Notes under the pieces: generated by a model | The model's input: the letters and a program-made list of their open reading frames with translations, nothing else | Database searches by the model: none | What the model was told of the DNA's origin: nothing | Part shown: piece after piece, positions 27,015 through 36,640 of the stretch | Numbering within the stretch: the stretch's first letter is position 1 | How the letters are laid out: each line of letters begins with the position of its first letter | Assembly: GCF_001956295.1 (NCBI RefSeq) | Contig: NZ_MRTD01000001.1 | Location: 496,001-560,000 of the forward strand | Source of the DNA: Paenibacillus sp. FSL A5-0031 | GTDB taxonomy: Bacteria; Bacillota; Bacilli; Paenibacillales; Paenibacillaceae | Length of the DNA stretch: 64,000 nucleotides | Direction of reading: 5' to 3' | Program-made: the position numbers and the translations under genes

Positions 27015-27265
27015 CCCGGGCCCTTTAAGGGTTTTTACACCCAAACCCTCAAGGGCTTACTAGACCCAGACCCTTTAAGGGCTTCTTAAACCCAGACCCT
27101 TTAAGGGCTTCTTAAACCCAGACCCTTTAAGGGCTATTACACTCAAACCCTTAAGGTTTTTTTAAACCCAGACCCTTTAAGGGCTACTATACCCAAACCC
27201 TTAAAGTTTTTTTAAAGTGAAATCTTTGAGGATTTTTAAAACTCCCGACCCTAAAGGCTTTTCGA
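27015..27265. repeat. array of about ten 25-bp palindromic units
   Basis: Units starting CCCTTTAAGGG or close variants begin at 27022, 27047, 27072, 27098, 27124, 27148, 27174, 27198 and 27249. Spacing is 24-26 bases except across a degenerate stretch at 27210-27245. Linkers are of the form CTTCTTAAACCCAGA. Each core is a short palindrome. The linkers are similar to each other, so this is a degenerate tandem repeat and not a CRISPR array. Confidence 0.85.
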
Positions 27266-27266
27266 A

Positions 27267-27957
27267 CCCACCCAAACCCTCCCTTCCAAGGGAGGGCCCC
27301 AAGGGTTGCACCCTCTGGACACCCGCAACTGGACTAACGTGGGAGCTTGACCGGCGCTTATGAGTTAGGGTAGAGCATCGAACGCTTTCGTCCCTCTGGG
27401 ACACACTTTCACTAATGATGGGGAACCCGAAGGGGGCTCTGAGTACACCTTAACCCTACATTTTTAAGGAAGGGCTTCGACAGTTACGCTCTCTGGACAC
27501 CTGAAAATGGATTAACGTGCGAGGTTGACCGGCGCTTATAAGTTAGGGTAGAACATCGAACGCTTTCGTCCCTTTGGGACTTGCTTTCACTAATGAGAGG
27601 TTACTCCAATTGTATTTCGTACACACCCTAACCCTCCCTTCCAAGGGAGGGCCCCAAGGGTTGCTCCCGATGAACACCTGCAATTGGACTAACGTAGGAG
27701 CTTGACCGACGCTCGCGAGTTTGGTTAGAGCATCGAACGCTTTTGTCCCTTTGGGACACGCTTTCACTAATGATGGGGAATCCCAAGGGTAGATGCGAAC
27801 CCACCCAAACCCTACCATCCCAAGAAGGATCAAAGTTTGCACCCTCTGGATAGCAGCTGGACTAAAGTGGAAGTTTGACCAGAGCTGATTAGTTAGGTTA
27901 GAGTTTAGAACGCTTTTGTCCTTTTGGGACATGCTTTCACTGAGAGGCTTTCACCTT
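27267..27957. repeat. four tandem 178-bp repeat units
   Basis: Four long units have the landmark CCCTCCCTTCCAAGGGAGGG or its degenerate form at 27277, 27454, 27632 and 27810, so the period is 177-178 bases. Shared blocks are the 20-bp palindrome, AGGGTTGCACCCT, a CTGGACACC segment, GAACGCTTTCGTCCC with GTCCCNNNGGGAC hairpin, and a TTTCACTAATGA end. Units 1 and 3 are best preserved; 2 and 4 are degenerate at the palindrome. The period is not a multiple of three and reading frames do not carry from unit to unit, so it is non-coding. Confidence 0.9.
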
Positions 27958-28585
27958 TTCTTATTTGATAGTCTCATTAGGTTGAATTATCAATTAGGAT
28001 CTTGTGTGAGATAACCAGTTTTTATTTATTGATATAGATTTATAAATAATATCAACTACATATTGTTTAGCCAGTTACACATAAGACTAATTTTTAGACC
28101 TATTTGGAGTAATTCGATTGATTTGATGATAATAAGTATAGATTTTAGTTCTATTCTTGCTCAATTTTACAATAAGCAGTAATAAAATTTATTTTTGTCT
28201 GATTTAAGACTATATTCTAGTTTTATTTAGTCTTATTGAGCTCATTTAGTTGAAATAGGTCTAGTTTTTATATCTATTTCACTAACATTGTCCGTTAATC
28301 ATTATTTATGGGCTAAAACAATGGTTCATATGGCTATACTCGAATAATAACTAGCAAAAATAATATTTGAGTTAATTACTCGAATAATTTCACGAAATGT
28401 GACATATTCGGTTATAATACAAACAAAGACTAAAAATATAAATTGAAGTAAAATGCTGTCGAATTAATTTCTAGGCATTTCTATGTTTTTTTATTATCTC
28501 TGATCTATGTAATTGTTTGTATTTACGAAGGCTTGAAGCTTTCACACATCAAGACACAATTAACATTCACACAAAACAAACAAAC
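27958..28585. other. AT-rich core of the repeat island
   Basis: About 630 bases of strongly AT-rich sequence without a plausible gene. Short internal repeats occur, for example ACTCGAATAAT at about 28337 and 28379, and several TCTAGTTTTTAT-like strings. A TATAAT is present near 28415, but I find no good -35. Composition differs sharply from the flanking genes. Confidence 0.6.
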
Positions 28586-28587
28586 TT

Positions 28588-28740
28588 CCAGCGTGTCCCG
28601 TAGGGACGAAAGCGCTCCACAGTAAGCCAAGCATATCTGCATAGATTATCGCCAACGTTAGTCGAGTTGCGGGTGTCCAGAGGGTGCAACCCTTGGGGCC
28701 CTCCCTTGGAAGGGAGGGTTTGGGTGGGTTCGAAAAGCTT
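28588..28740. repeat. inverted fifth copy of the 178-bp unit
   Basis: The same unit appears in opposite orientation: GTCCCGTAGGGAC at 28594-28606 and the palindrome CCCTCCCTTGGAAGGGAGGG at 28699-28718. From the palindrome outwards about 70 bases match the reverse complement of unit 1 (27257-27331) almost exactly, while the middle of the unit has diverged. With unit 1 it makes a large inverted repeat around the AT-rich core. Confidence 0.88.
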
Positions 28741-28835
28741 GTAGGGTTAGTGTAGTATTTGTTTAGGGCTCGGCGAAGCAAATTCCCTTTAAAGGGCTCA
28801 GGGTAGTAATCCCTCTAGGGATCTAGGGTAATATA
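28741..28835. repeat. short palindromic units at right border
   Basis: CCCTTTAAAGGG (28785-28796) and CCCTCTAGGG (28811-28820), separated by GGGTAG-type linkers, mirror the 25-bp array at the left border of the island. Confidence 0.65.
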
Positions 28836-28857
28836 ACACGAAAGAGGTTTAACATAC

Positions 28858-29874
28858 GTGAGTCAATGGATCGGAACAGCTAATCAAACTTATGCACCAT
28901 ATGCGATGGAGGAGCTTCGGAGGCTGATTGAGGGCGTTGCCTTCACACAGCTGGCAGCAGGCGAAGTATTTTTAATGACGAGCCCGCTAACAAGGGAAGA
29001 AACGCTGCAAGCTATTCATCAGCAGGAGCCGATCTTTTTGCGCCATGTGCAGCCGGTGGATCGGACGATTGAAATTACTGGAAATGCGAATGATTTAGAA
29101 CAATTGTCTAGCATGGTTCGAAATGCTGTATTAACGTTGGAAAATAAACGGGTAGCCGTTCATATTAGACGTACGTCGAAATCGGAGTTTGTATATTCGG
29201 CTGCGGATACAAAAGCGGTGATAGATGCGGTACTTGAAGAGATTGACGCGGAACCAGTTGTACAGCAGCCAGACGTTATTATTGCGATCTATGCGGCGAT
29301 CAATCAGCTTTATGTCGGTTTTGGTTCACCATCGGAGATGCTCTCGGATTGGCCGGGCGGCGCCGTTCGTTTCCAACGTGAAGAAGGACAAGTCTCGCGT
29401 GCCAAATTTAAGCTGCTTGAAGCAGAACGTGAATTCAACCTAAATTACGCACAGTTTCAAAATGCTCTTGATGTTGGCGCAGCGCCAGGCGGCTGGACAT
29501 CCCTTTTACTTGAGCGCGGCCTGCGGGTTACAGCCATCGATCCTGCTGAATTGCATCCATCGCTAATGGCGTATCCTACGTTAACTTACTTAAAGCGCAA
29601 TGCATCCGAAGTGAAATTTAATCCCGATTCATTCCAGCTTCTAGTCTGTGATATGAGCTGGAGTCCGATGATGATGTGCAAGCTCGTTCTCGATCTTGAG
29701 CCTGCACTAACGAAGGGTGCAACTGCCATCATTACAGTTAAGCTGATGCACCGGAAACCGCTTCAAACGATTCGAGATGTGATTTCAAGACTTTCGACAG
29801 AATTTAAGCTTCAAAAAGCTAAGCAGCTGTTCCATAATAGAGAAGAAATCACACTTTATTTGATCAAAAAATAA
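28858..29874 (+). CDS. FtsJ/RlmM-like SAM-dependent RNA methyltransferase
   Basis: The 338-residue protein has an N-terminal domain of about 180 residues (THUMP-like region as in RlmM) and a C-terminal RrmJ/FtsJ-type methyltransferase domain. The SAM motif is LDVGAAPGGWTSLLLERG near residue 202, followed by VCDMSWSP and an ITVKLMHRK segment with the catalytic Lys typical of 2'-O-ribose methylases. The rRNA target cannot be told. The start is GTG 28858, behind GAAAGAGGT. Confidence 0.8.
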   Translation: MSQWIGTANQTYAPYAMEELRRLIEGVAFTQLAAGEVFLMTSPLTREETLQAIHQQEPIFLRHVQPVDRTIEITGNANDLEQLSSMVRNAVLTLENKRVAVHIRRTSKSEFVYSAADTKAVIDAVLEEIDAEPVVQQPDVIIAIYAAINQLYVGFGSPSEMLSDWPGGAVRFQREEGQVSRAKFKLLEAEREFNLNYAQFQNALDVGAAPGGWTSLLLERGLRVTAIDPAELHPSLMAYPTLTYLKRNASEVKFNPDSFQLLVCDMSWSPMMMCKLVLDLEPALTKGATAIITVKLMHRKPLQTIRDVISRLSTEFKLQKAKQLFHNREEITLYLIKK

Positions 29875-29881
29875 CAGGAGT

Positions 29882-29917
29882 CGCCCCCCTTAATGAAAAG
29901 GAGGGCGCTCTTTTTTC
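29882..29917 (+). terminator. terminator of the methyltransferase gene
   Basis: CGCCCCCCTT (29882-29891) and AAGGAGGGCG (29898-29907) form a stem with one mismatch, followed by CTCTTTTTT. Confidence 0.85.
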
Positions 29918-30012
29918 AAATCCAGCAAACAATCCTAGCAAAGAAATGAGTATGTCTTCTAACCACTCAAAAACCGATAATAGCTGTAAATCTCTTGAAG
30001 GAGACTTGGCCG

Positions 30013-31767
30013 ATGCAGAGCTTGAAAGCGCTTTATATGAATTTGCGTATCAAACACAAAATGTTTGTGTTGATATCAGTCATCATGCTGGTTGTTGCTA
30101 TGCTTGCTATCATCATTCAGCAATACGCTTTTGATTTTTATGATCAGGAAATTTATAAGCAATCTTCCAAAGCGCTCAGTTTGTCGTCCCTCAGTATCGA
30201 GAATGAACTGAAAAAGATGGAGAAGCTTACCTTTATGCTTTCAACGGATTCTACGATCCAGCATTATTTGAGATCCATCAAGAGCGGACTGTCCGATTAT
30301 GATAACTATGTTGTGCAATTAACGGTGAAGGAGCGAATGGTCAATATCGGCGGGCTTGATAAATACGTGCTTTCCGCCCAGCTGTATGACGTAAATGATA
30401 ATGAATATGCGGTTGGTGCAAACTCAATAACGATTTACCAGGACCGTCTGGATGCGTTCAAAAATGCAACAGCAGTGAAAAAGGGAGGGAATACGTGGAT
30501 TGCCCCCTACAGCAACGACAAGTCCTTAATTGCTGCGCGTGAAGTGCGTTCGTTTGAGCAGCTGAGCTTAGACTATCTTGGCACTTTAGCGCTTCGCATC
30601 GATATGAACAAACTGTTTAGAGATCTCGCTAAAGGCATGAACAGCAACGACGCGAAGCTGGTCATTATGAAAAACAATGAAGCGGTGTATCCTGAAGCAT
30701 CCGCTTTTTCCATGGAGTCCTTATCTGCGCTGCCTGGCAATGAGGGCTACAAAGTTATACGTTATGAGGGGAAGCAATATTTTGTTACTTATATAGCGTC
30801 AACCTACACCGATTGGACTTATTATACGCTGATCCCATTTGATGACATCTTTGACCGTGTAGTAAAGGTCAAAAATACGATTATTATTATTTTTGCTATA
30901 TTATTTATCGTCATTCTCCTCATTGCAGTTGGCTTCGCAAATGGTATTACTGAGCCTATTGAACGCTTGAATGCTAAAATGAAAAGGGTGCAGCTCGGCA
31001 ATTTTGAATATATCGAAGAGCCGAATGAGAGAGCGCTTGCAATGGATGAAGCTGGTCAAATGCATCGAAACTTTCGAATAATGATTGAACGAATCAATGA
31101 GCTCATTCATGAAAATTACGTGAAGCAGCTTACGATTCGCGATACGGAATTTAAGGCGCTGCAAGCTCAAATTAATCCGCATTTTTTGTACAACACATTA
31201 GAGTCGATCAACTGGTCCGCCAAGCTAAGCAACCAAACACATATTTCTCAGATGGTTGAAGCGCTCGGCTCCTTGCTCAGAACGTCAATCAATTTGAAGG
31301 AGCCGCTCATCCCGCTTAGCAAGGAACTGGACATCATTAATCACTATGTCACGATTCAGAAATACCGTTTTGAAGAACGGCTTGATTTCCATATTGACGT
31401 CCCGGACAAGCTGCTTAACTGCAGTATTCCGAAGCTATCGCTTCAACCGCTCGTTGAGAATGCAATCAATTACGGCCTTGAACAAATGATTGACACCTGT
31501 AAAATACAAATACATGCCTATGTGGAAAATGAGCTGTGGTTTATTTCAGTGGAGGATAATGGGCCGGGAATGGAAGAAGAGTTTGTCACGAAGCTATTAA
31601 GCGGACAAGTGCAGACGAAAGGCTCCGGCTTAGGCTTAAAAAATATCGAAGATCGCATAAAGCTTCTGTATGGCGAAGCATATGGATTAATGGTAGAGAG
31701 CAAGCCAAACGGCGGTACCAAAGTGAAGCTCATGCTTCCTTATGAAATGAGGGATTCCCATGTATAA
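30013..31767 (+). CDS. YesM-type sensor histidine kinase
   Basis: This 584-residue sensor kinase has a membrane segment near residues 18-38, an extracellular sensing domain of about 240 residues (dCache-like), a second membrane segment near 285-307, HAMP, then the histidine kinase domain of the YesM/LytS type. The phospho-acceptor is His in INPHFLYNTLESI, and the ATPase has DNGPGMEEEF and GSGLGLKNIEDR. The start is ATG 30013, behind AAGGAG at 29998-30003. It overlaps its response regulator and precedes a sugar importer, which it probably controls. Confidence 0.92.
   Translation: MQSLKALYMNLRIKHKMFVLISVIMLVVAMLAIIIQQYAFDFYDQEIYKQSSKALSLSSLSIENELKKMEKLTFMLSTDSTIQHYLRSIKSGLSDYDNYVVQLTVKERMVNIGGLDKYVLSAQLYDVNDNEYAVGANSITIYQDRLDAFKNATAVKKGGNTWIAPYSNDKSLIAAREVRSFEQLSLDYLGTLALRIDMNKLFRDLAKGMNSNDAKLVIMKNNEAVYPEASAFSMESLSALPGNEGYKVIRYEGKQYFVTYIASTYTDWTYYTLIPFDDIFDRVVKVKNTIIIIFAILFIVILLIAVGFANGITEPIERLNAKMKRVQLGNFEYIEEPNERALAMDEAGQMHRNFRIMIERINELIHENYVKQLTIRDTEFKALQAQINPHFLYNTLESINWSAKLSNQTHISQMVEALGSLLRTSINLKEPLIPLSKELDIINHYVTIQKYRFEERLDFHIDVPDKLLNCSIPKLSLQPLVENAINYGLEQMIDTCKIQIHAYVENELWFISVEDNGPGMEEEFVTKLLSGQVQTKGSGLGLKNIEDRIKLLYGEAYGLMVESKPNGGTKVKLMLPYEMRDSHV
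30023..30036 (+). promoter_or_regulatory. cre-like CcpA site in the kinase gene
   Basis: TGAAAGCGCTTTAT matches the cre consensus TGWAARCGYTWNCW at 13 of 14 positions. It lies 10 bases inside the kinase coding region, a position where CcpA can act as a roadblock. Confidence 0.5.
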
Positions 31768-33316
31768 GGTTTTGTTGGTTGATGATGAACGAATCATCGT
31801 AGAAGGCATATCGCGTACCGTAAACTGGAATGCATATGAGGCAGAACTGGCAGGAACGGCGCGAAATGGACTTGAAGCTTTGGCCTTTATTGAGAGCCAC
31901 ATGCCGGATATCGTCATCTCAGATATCAAAATGCCGGGTATGAATGGACTGCAGCTGGTGGAAAAAGTGTACGAAAACTACCCGCATATCGTTTTTATTC
32001 TTCTTTCCGGCTTTAGTGAGTTTGATTATGCTCGCACGGCGATGCAATTTGGAGTAAAACACTATTTGCTTAAGCCTTGCAATGAAAATACGATTACGGA
32101 TGCACTAACCGAGGTGATAACAGAGCTGAGGAAACAGCAAACGCAAGAGAGCTTCATGCTTCATATCCAAAAAGAGCTTTCAAAGGTGCTTCCTCACGCG
32201 AAGGAGCAATTTCTTAAGGAACTTGTTACGAATAAGACATATGGCCAGCGTGATTGGGATGACTATGGCAACCTGTTTCATATTACAGTAGACAATGAGA
32301 AGGTTCAGTTGATTTTGTTTCAAATAGAGGGTGTGTTTGAATTTGAGCATCTGTTTGCGGTCAAAAACATCGCTCAGGATGTTCTCGGAAAACCTACGGT
32401 ACTCCTCAGTACGACGATAGGTAAACATGTTCTGCTGCTCATTAAAGAGATTAACGAAACAGACATTTTATTTGCACAATTGAATGAAATTAAGCAAACG
32501 TTTTCATCCTATTACAAATTGGACGCTACGGTGGCCGTCAGCAATCCAGGTCAAATTATCGATGCTCGTAAAATGTATCGCGATACGCTGGAATGCTTAA
32601 ATTATCAATTTTATTTAGGCGAAGGTAGCATCATAACGCAGAAGGATGTCGAAAGAGGAGATGATAATGCGCTTAAGCCTTTCATCTATGATGAAGAGCC
32701 TCTTTGCATGCATGTCAAATCAGGAGACTGGGCGTTTGTTCAGCATGAGCTGCAAAACTATTTCGAAATGCTTGCCGACAGCCGGATGGACATGCATCTC
32801 TCGAAATCTTATGTCATACCGCTTTACATATCTGTCGTTAGACAAGGCAAACCTGAAGAAATCAATGAATATTTAACTAAGATTGCCGGATTTGATCAAT
32901 TTACAACACTAAAAACGACGCAGCAATTCGTCACCGAATGCGCGAAGCAAATCTGCTTGAACAACTTTCATACCCACACCAATAAGCATTCCGCCATTAT
33001 TCAGAAGATGATTCAAGTAATTGAAGCACATATTTCCAATCCTGATCTATCGCTCAACTGGGTAGCGAGTGAGATCTTATACATGAACGCAGATTATGTA
33101 GGCAAACTGTTTAAGAAGGAAATGGGAGAAAAATTCTCAAATTATGTTGTTCGGTTAAGGATGGAGCGAGCGATGGAAGAGATCGAGAAAACTGGTGATG
33201 TGAAGGTTTTTGAACTCGCTGAGAAATTTGGTTTTGGCGATAACCCGCAATATTTTAGTCAAGTTTTTAAAAAACATACAGGGTTCACGCCTTCCGAATA
33301 CAAAAGGTCGCCATAA
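31760..33316 (+). CDS. YesN-type response regulator, AraC family
   Basis: A 518-residue regulator: N-terminal receiver domain with phospho-acceptor Asp in VISDIKMPGMNG (about residue 55), a long central linker, and a C-terminal AraC double helix-turn-helix (residues 410-515, ending KKHTGFTPSEYKRS). It overlaps the kinase gene by 8 bases. Such regulators activate the adjacent carbohydrate ABC operon. Confidence 0.92.
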   Translation: MYKVLLVDDERIIVEGISRTVNWNAYEAELAGTARNGLEALAFIESHMPDIVISDIKMPGMNGLQLVEKVYENYPHIVFILLSGFSEFDYARTAMQFGVKHYLLKPCNENTITDALTEVITELRKQQTQESFMLHIQKELSKVLPHAKEQFLKELVTNKTYGQRDWDDYGNLFHITVDNEKVQLILFQIEGVFEFEHLFAVKNIAQDVLGKPTVLLSTTIGKHVLLLIKEINETDILFAQLNEIKQTFSSYYKLDATVAVSNPGQIIDARKMYRDTLECLNYQFYLGEGSIITQKDVERGDDNALKPFIYDEEPLCMHVKSGDWAFVQHELQNYFEMLADSRMDMHLSKSYVIPLYISVVRQGKPEEINEYLTKIAGFDQFTTLKTTQQFVTECAKQICLNNFHTHTNKHSAIIQKMIQVIEAHISNPDLSLNWVASEILYMNADYVGKLFKKEMGEKFSNYVVRLRMERAMEEIEKTGDVKVFELAEKFGFGDNPQYFSQVFKKHTGFTPSEYKRSP

Positions 33317-33337
33317 TGGCGACCTCTGTTTTTTTAA
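33306..33337 (+). terminator. terminator of the two-component operon
   Basis: GGTCGCC (33306-33312) with GGCGACC (33318-33324), a 5-base loop and a T-run after TCTG. The response-regulator stop codon lies in the loop. Confidence 0.9.
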
Positions 33338-33358
33338 CAAAGAAAGCGGTTTTTTTAA

Positions 33359-33387
33359 TTCCGACGATTCGACATTCACCCTATAAT
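33359..33387 (+). promoter_or_regulatory. promoter of the importer operon
   Basis: A perfect -10 TATAAT (33382-33387) with a poor -35 TTCCGA (33359-33364) at 17 bases. A weak -35 is expected for a promoter that needs an activator such as the neighbouring YesN-type regulator. Confidence 0.6.
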
Positions 33388-33432
33388 AAAGCTTGTAAAC
33401 AACATTAAAGAGTCTGGAAGGGGCGTAACACA

Positions 33433-34770
33433 ATGAAAGCACCAAAGAAAATGCTTTTGATGCTCATGGCTTTTGCACTAGTTCTCGTAAGCGCTTGCGG
33501 CGGAAACGCAAACAATGAAAAACCAACAAATGCGACCAACGCACCAAAATCAACAAACGAAGTGAAAGAAGAGCCAGCAGAAGCAAAGCCGGTCACTCTT
33601 CGTATCGCATGGTGGGGCGGCCAGCCGCGTCATGATTACACAATGAAAGTGATTGAGATGTACAAAGCGAAAAACCCGCATGTAACGATAGAAATGGAAT
33701 ATGCAAACTATGATGACTACTGGAAAAAGCTTGCTCCTCAAGCAGCTGCAAACGAGCTTCCTGATATCATCCAAATCGATACGCAAAACTATTCGCAATA
33801 CGCTGGCAGAAAACAATTGGCTGATTTGACTCCATTTATCGGCAATCAAATTGACGTAAGTGACATTAGCCAAAACGCAATTGATGGCGGTAAATTAGGC
33901 GATGGACTATTCGGTATGAACCTTGGTGTAAATGCTCTTGGATTTAACTACGATCCAGCACTACTTAAAAAAGCAGGCATTGATTCCATTCCTGAAAACT
34001 ACACTTGGGATGATTACGTAGCAATGGCTGCAAAAGCAAAAGCAGCAGGAATTTTCTTCGACAACGGTATGCGTCCAGAAGTGTTCTTCGGCTACTACCT
34101 ACGTACACTTGATAAAACGTTGTTTAACGCAGAAGGCAACGGCCTAGGCTACGAGGATGATCAACTATTCACCGATTTCTTCGGAATGCTAGCTAAACTT
34201 GTTATCGATGGCGCAGTACCGTCACCAGACGTTCTAGCTCAAATCAAAGGCGCAGAAGACAGCCACCTTGTATTGAACCAAGGCATTGGCGTATGGCAAT
34301 GGTCGAATCAATATGTTGGATTGCAGCAAGTGGCTAATCGTCCGCTAGCGATTGCTCCAATGGCTGGTCCAAATATGACTAAAGGGTTATTCCTTAAGCC
34401 AAGTATGTTCTTCTCCGTATCGGAAAATTCGAAAGTGAAAGAAGAAGCAGCTAAATTTATCAACTTCTTCGTAAATGATATCGAAGCTAACAAATTGATT
34501 TTAGGCGATCGCGGCGTACCAGTTTCCTCTAAAGTGAAAGAAGCGTTAAAAGCAGTTTCTACTGAAGCACAAATCCAAGTATACGATTATGTTGCTTGGG
34601 CAGAAGCGAACAGCTCACCAATGGATCCAGCTGATCCAATCGGTTCTGCAGAAGTATTCAAATCGCTCACAAGCCTTGCAGAGCAAATGAACTACAACAA
34701 AATTAAACCAGAAGACGCAGCTAAGAAGTTTAGAGACGAAGCAACCGCTATTCTTAAGAAAAACAAGTAA
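33433..34770 (+). CDS. Carbohydrate ABC transporter substrate-binding lipoprotein
   Basis: The 445-residue protein has a lipoprotein signal peptide with lipobox LVSAC at residues 18-22, a Thr/Asn/Lys-rich linker, and a family 1 extracellular solute-binding fold (RIAWWGGQPRHDYT, DIIQIDTQNYSQYA). It delivers an oligosaccharide to the two permeases that follow. Codon use is strongly biased to common codons, which suggests high expression. The start is ATG 33433, behind GGAAGGGGCG. The GH105 gene downstream suggests pectin-derived ligands. Confidence 0.92.
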   Translation: MKAPKKMLLMLMAFALVLVSACGGNANNEKPTNATNAPKSTNEVKEEPAEAKPVTLRIAWWGGQPRHDYTMKVIEMYKAKNPHVTIEMEYANYDDYWKKLAPQAAANELPDIIQIDTQNYSQYAGRKQLADLTPFIGNQIDVSDISQNAIDGGKLGDGLFGMNLGVNALGFNYDPALLKKAGIDSIPENYTWDDYVAMAAKAKAAGIFFDNGMRPEVFFGYYLRTLDKTLFNAEGNGLGYEDDQLFTDFFGMLAKLVIDGAVPSPDVLAQIKGAEDSHLVLNQGIGVWQWSNQYVGLQQVANRPLAIAPMAGPNMTKGLFLKPSMFFSVSENSKVKEEAAKFINFFVNDIEANKLILGDRGVPVSSKVKEALKAVSTEAQIQVYDYVAWAEANSSPMDPADPIGSAEVFKSLTSLAEQMNYNKIKPEDAAKKFRDEATAILKKNK

Positions 34771-34787
34771 TATTGTTTGAGTAGAAG

Positions 34788-34821
34788 CGATGGTTGGTCG
34801 TTAGATCGACCATCGTTTTTT
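34788..34821 (+). terminator. terminator/attenuator between binding protein and permeases
   Basis: CGATGGT (34788-34794) pairs with ACCATCG (34809-34815), followed by six T. It probably lowers permease expression relative to the binding protein. Confidence 0.8.
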
Positions 34822-34872
34822 CATAAATAAAGATGCTTTGGCACGTTAGACTTCGTATAGGAGTTGGATAAG

Positions 34873-35772
34873 ATGAAATCGCTATCACTTAAAAACAACT
34901 TGGTTGGCTACACCTTTATTGGTCCATTCGTTATCGGATTTTTATTGTTCACCTTAGTACCCGCTGTCGCATCGTTATATTTCTCGGTTACCGATTATGA
35001 TCTCTTATCGACACCATCCTTTATCGGATTAGAGAATTACCAGACGATGTTTTTTGATGACTCGAAGTTTTGGGCATCTCTGAAGGTTACTTTTTTATAC
35101 GTTTTTATCGGTGTACCGCTTAGATTGGCCTTTGCTTTATTTATTGCAATGATATTGAATACAGCCTCGAAAGCAATCGGGTTATATCGGACCGTTTATT
35201 ATCTTCCTTCGATTATTGGCGGTAGCGTTGCCGTGTCGATTATGTGGCGCAACCTTTACGGCGACGAAGGGGTTATAAACATTTTTCTGAATGCACTCGG
35301 TTTAGATAGCGTGAGATGGTTTGCTGAACCTGCAGCTGCGCTGTGGATGCTCATTACATTGTCCGTTTGGCAATTTGGATCGTCGATGCTTATTTTTCTA
35401 GCAGGTCTCAAAAATATACCGCCAGAATTGTACGAGGCTTCCAATGTGGATGGAGCGGGGCCAGTCGTTCGCTTCTTCAAAATTACTTTGCCAATGCTTA
35501 GCCCGATCATTTTGTTTAATACGATCATGCAAACGATCGGAGCATTTATGACTTTCGTTCCAGCTTACATTATTTCAAAAGGCGAGGGCGGTCCGTTAGA
35601 CGGTACACTTCTATATTCCCTTTATTTGTTCCGTCAAGCATTCGTTTATTTCGATATGGGATTTGCTTCAGCGATGGCGTGGGTGATGCTCATTATTATC
35701 GCTATCCTAACAGGGATTTTGTTCTATACCTCTAAAAAATGGGTTCATTACGAGTCGAAAGGTGGCCATTAA
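34873..35772 (+). CDS. Sugar ABC transporter permease (UgpA/LacF type)
   Basis: A 299-residue permease with six membrane segments and the EAA motif [21 protein letters not shown] near residue 187. It pairs with the next permease to form the channel. The start is ATG 34873, with AGGAG 9 bases upstream; the TTG at 34864 lies too close to that site. The ATPase is not encoded here, as is usual for this type, which shares MsmX-like ATPases. Confidence 0.92.
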   Translation: MKSLSLKNNLVGYTFIGPFVIGFLLFTLVPAVASLYFSVTDYDLLSTPSFIGLENYQTMFFDDSKFWASLKVTFLYVFIGVPLRLAFALFIAMILNTASKAIGLYRTVYYLPSIIGGSVAVSIMWRNLYGDEGVINIFLNALGLDSVRWFAEPAAALWMLITLSVWQFGSSMLIFLAGLKNIPPELYEASNVDGAGPVVRFFKITLPMLSPIILFNTIMQTIGAFMTFVPAYIISKGEGGPLDGTLLYSLYLFRQAFVYFDMGFASAMAWVMLIIIAILTGILFYTSKKWVHYESKGGH

Positions 35773-35774
35773 AC

Positions 35775-36611
35775 ATGACATTCAAAAAGCTGAAGTGGCC
35801 GATCTACCACATATTTGTCGCAGCGCTCGCGCTAGTAATGGTTTACCCGGTGTTATGGCTGTTAATGAGTTCATTCAAACAAAGCAATCTCATCTTCGCA
35901 ACGGCTGATTCACTTATACCACAGCCTTGGATTTGGGAAAATTATAAAATAGGCTGGGTCGGCATAGCAGGTCAGTCATTCGGCAATTTTATTATGAATT
36001 CTCTAGAAATCGTTGTTATTTCTACCATCGGAGCTGTATTATCATCTGCATTTATCGCTTTTGGATTTGCGAGACTTAATTTTGTGGGGAAAACGTTTTG
36101 GTTTGGAATCATGATGGTTACGCTCATGCTTCCTCATGATGTTGTACTCGTTCCGCAATATATTTTGTTTGCGAAGCTTCATTGGTTAAACTCAATTAAA
36201 CCTATTGTTATCCCGCAATATTTCGGCATTCCGTTTTTTATCTTTTTACTCATTCAGTTCATAAGGACCATTCCGAATGAGCTTGACGAAGCGGCAACGA
36301 TCGATGGCTGCGGGAAGTTCCGCTTGTTTTTCCGAATTATTTTGCCGCTTGTCGTTCCAGCTCTGGCTACCGCTTCAATTTTCTCGTTTTACTGGCGCTG
36401 GGAAGACTTGCTCGGACCGGTTTTATACTTGAATCGTCCAAGTTTGTATCCTGTGTCGATGGGTCTGAAAATGTTTCTGGACAGCGATACCGTCTCCAAC
36501 TGGGGCGCAATGTTCGCGATGTCAATCGTCAGCCTCATACCGGTGCTTGCCATTTTCTTCGCATTCCAGAAGTATATTGTTGAAGGTATCAGCACCAGCG
36601 GTTTGAAATAG
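35775..36611 (+). CDS. Sugar ABC transporter permease (UgpE/LacG type)
   Basis: A 278-residue permease with six membrane segments and the EAA motif [21 protein letters not shown] near residue 181. The start is ATG 35775, directly after the upstream stop, with AAAGGTGG 9 bases before it. Confidence 0.92.
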   Translation: MTFKKLKWPIYHIFVAALALVMVYPVLWLLMSSFKQSNLIFATADSLIPQPWIWENYKIGWVGIAGQSFGNFIMNSLEIVVISTIGAVLSSAFIAFGFARLNFVGKTFWFGIMMVTLMLPHDVVLVPQYILFAKLHWLNSIKPIVIPQYFGIPFFIFLLIQFIRTIPNELDEAATIDGCGKFRLFFRIILPLVVPALATASIFSFYWRWEDLLGPVLYLNRPSLYPVSMGLKMFLDSDTVSNWGAMFAMSIVSLIPVLAIFFAFQKYIVEGISTSGLK

Positions 36612-36640
36612 ACATTCAAAATGAAATAGGGGAGAGGAAG

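Noticed and set aside
27015-27265. Short regularly spaced repeats that could be a CRISPR array
   Set aside because: The linkers between units are similar to each other, units are only about 25 bp and degenerate, and no cas genes are present.
27201-27932. Minus-strand reading frames across the 178-bp repeats
   Set aside because: They follow repeat boundaries, change frame from unit to unit because 178 is not divisible by three, and lack ribosome binding sites.
28560-28781. 73-residue minus-strand reading frame in the inverted repeat copy
   Set aside because: It is made of the non-coding repeat unit and low-complexity sequence; no ribosome binding site.
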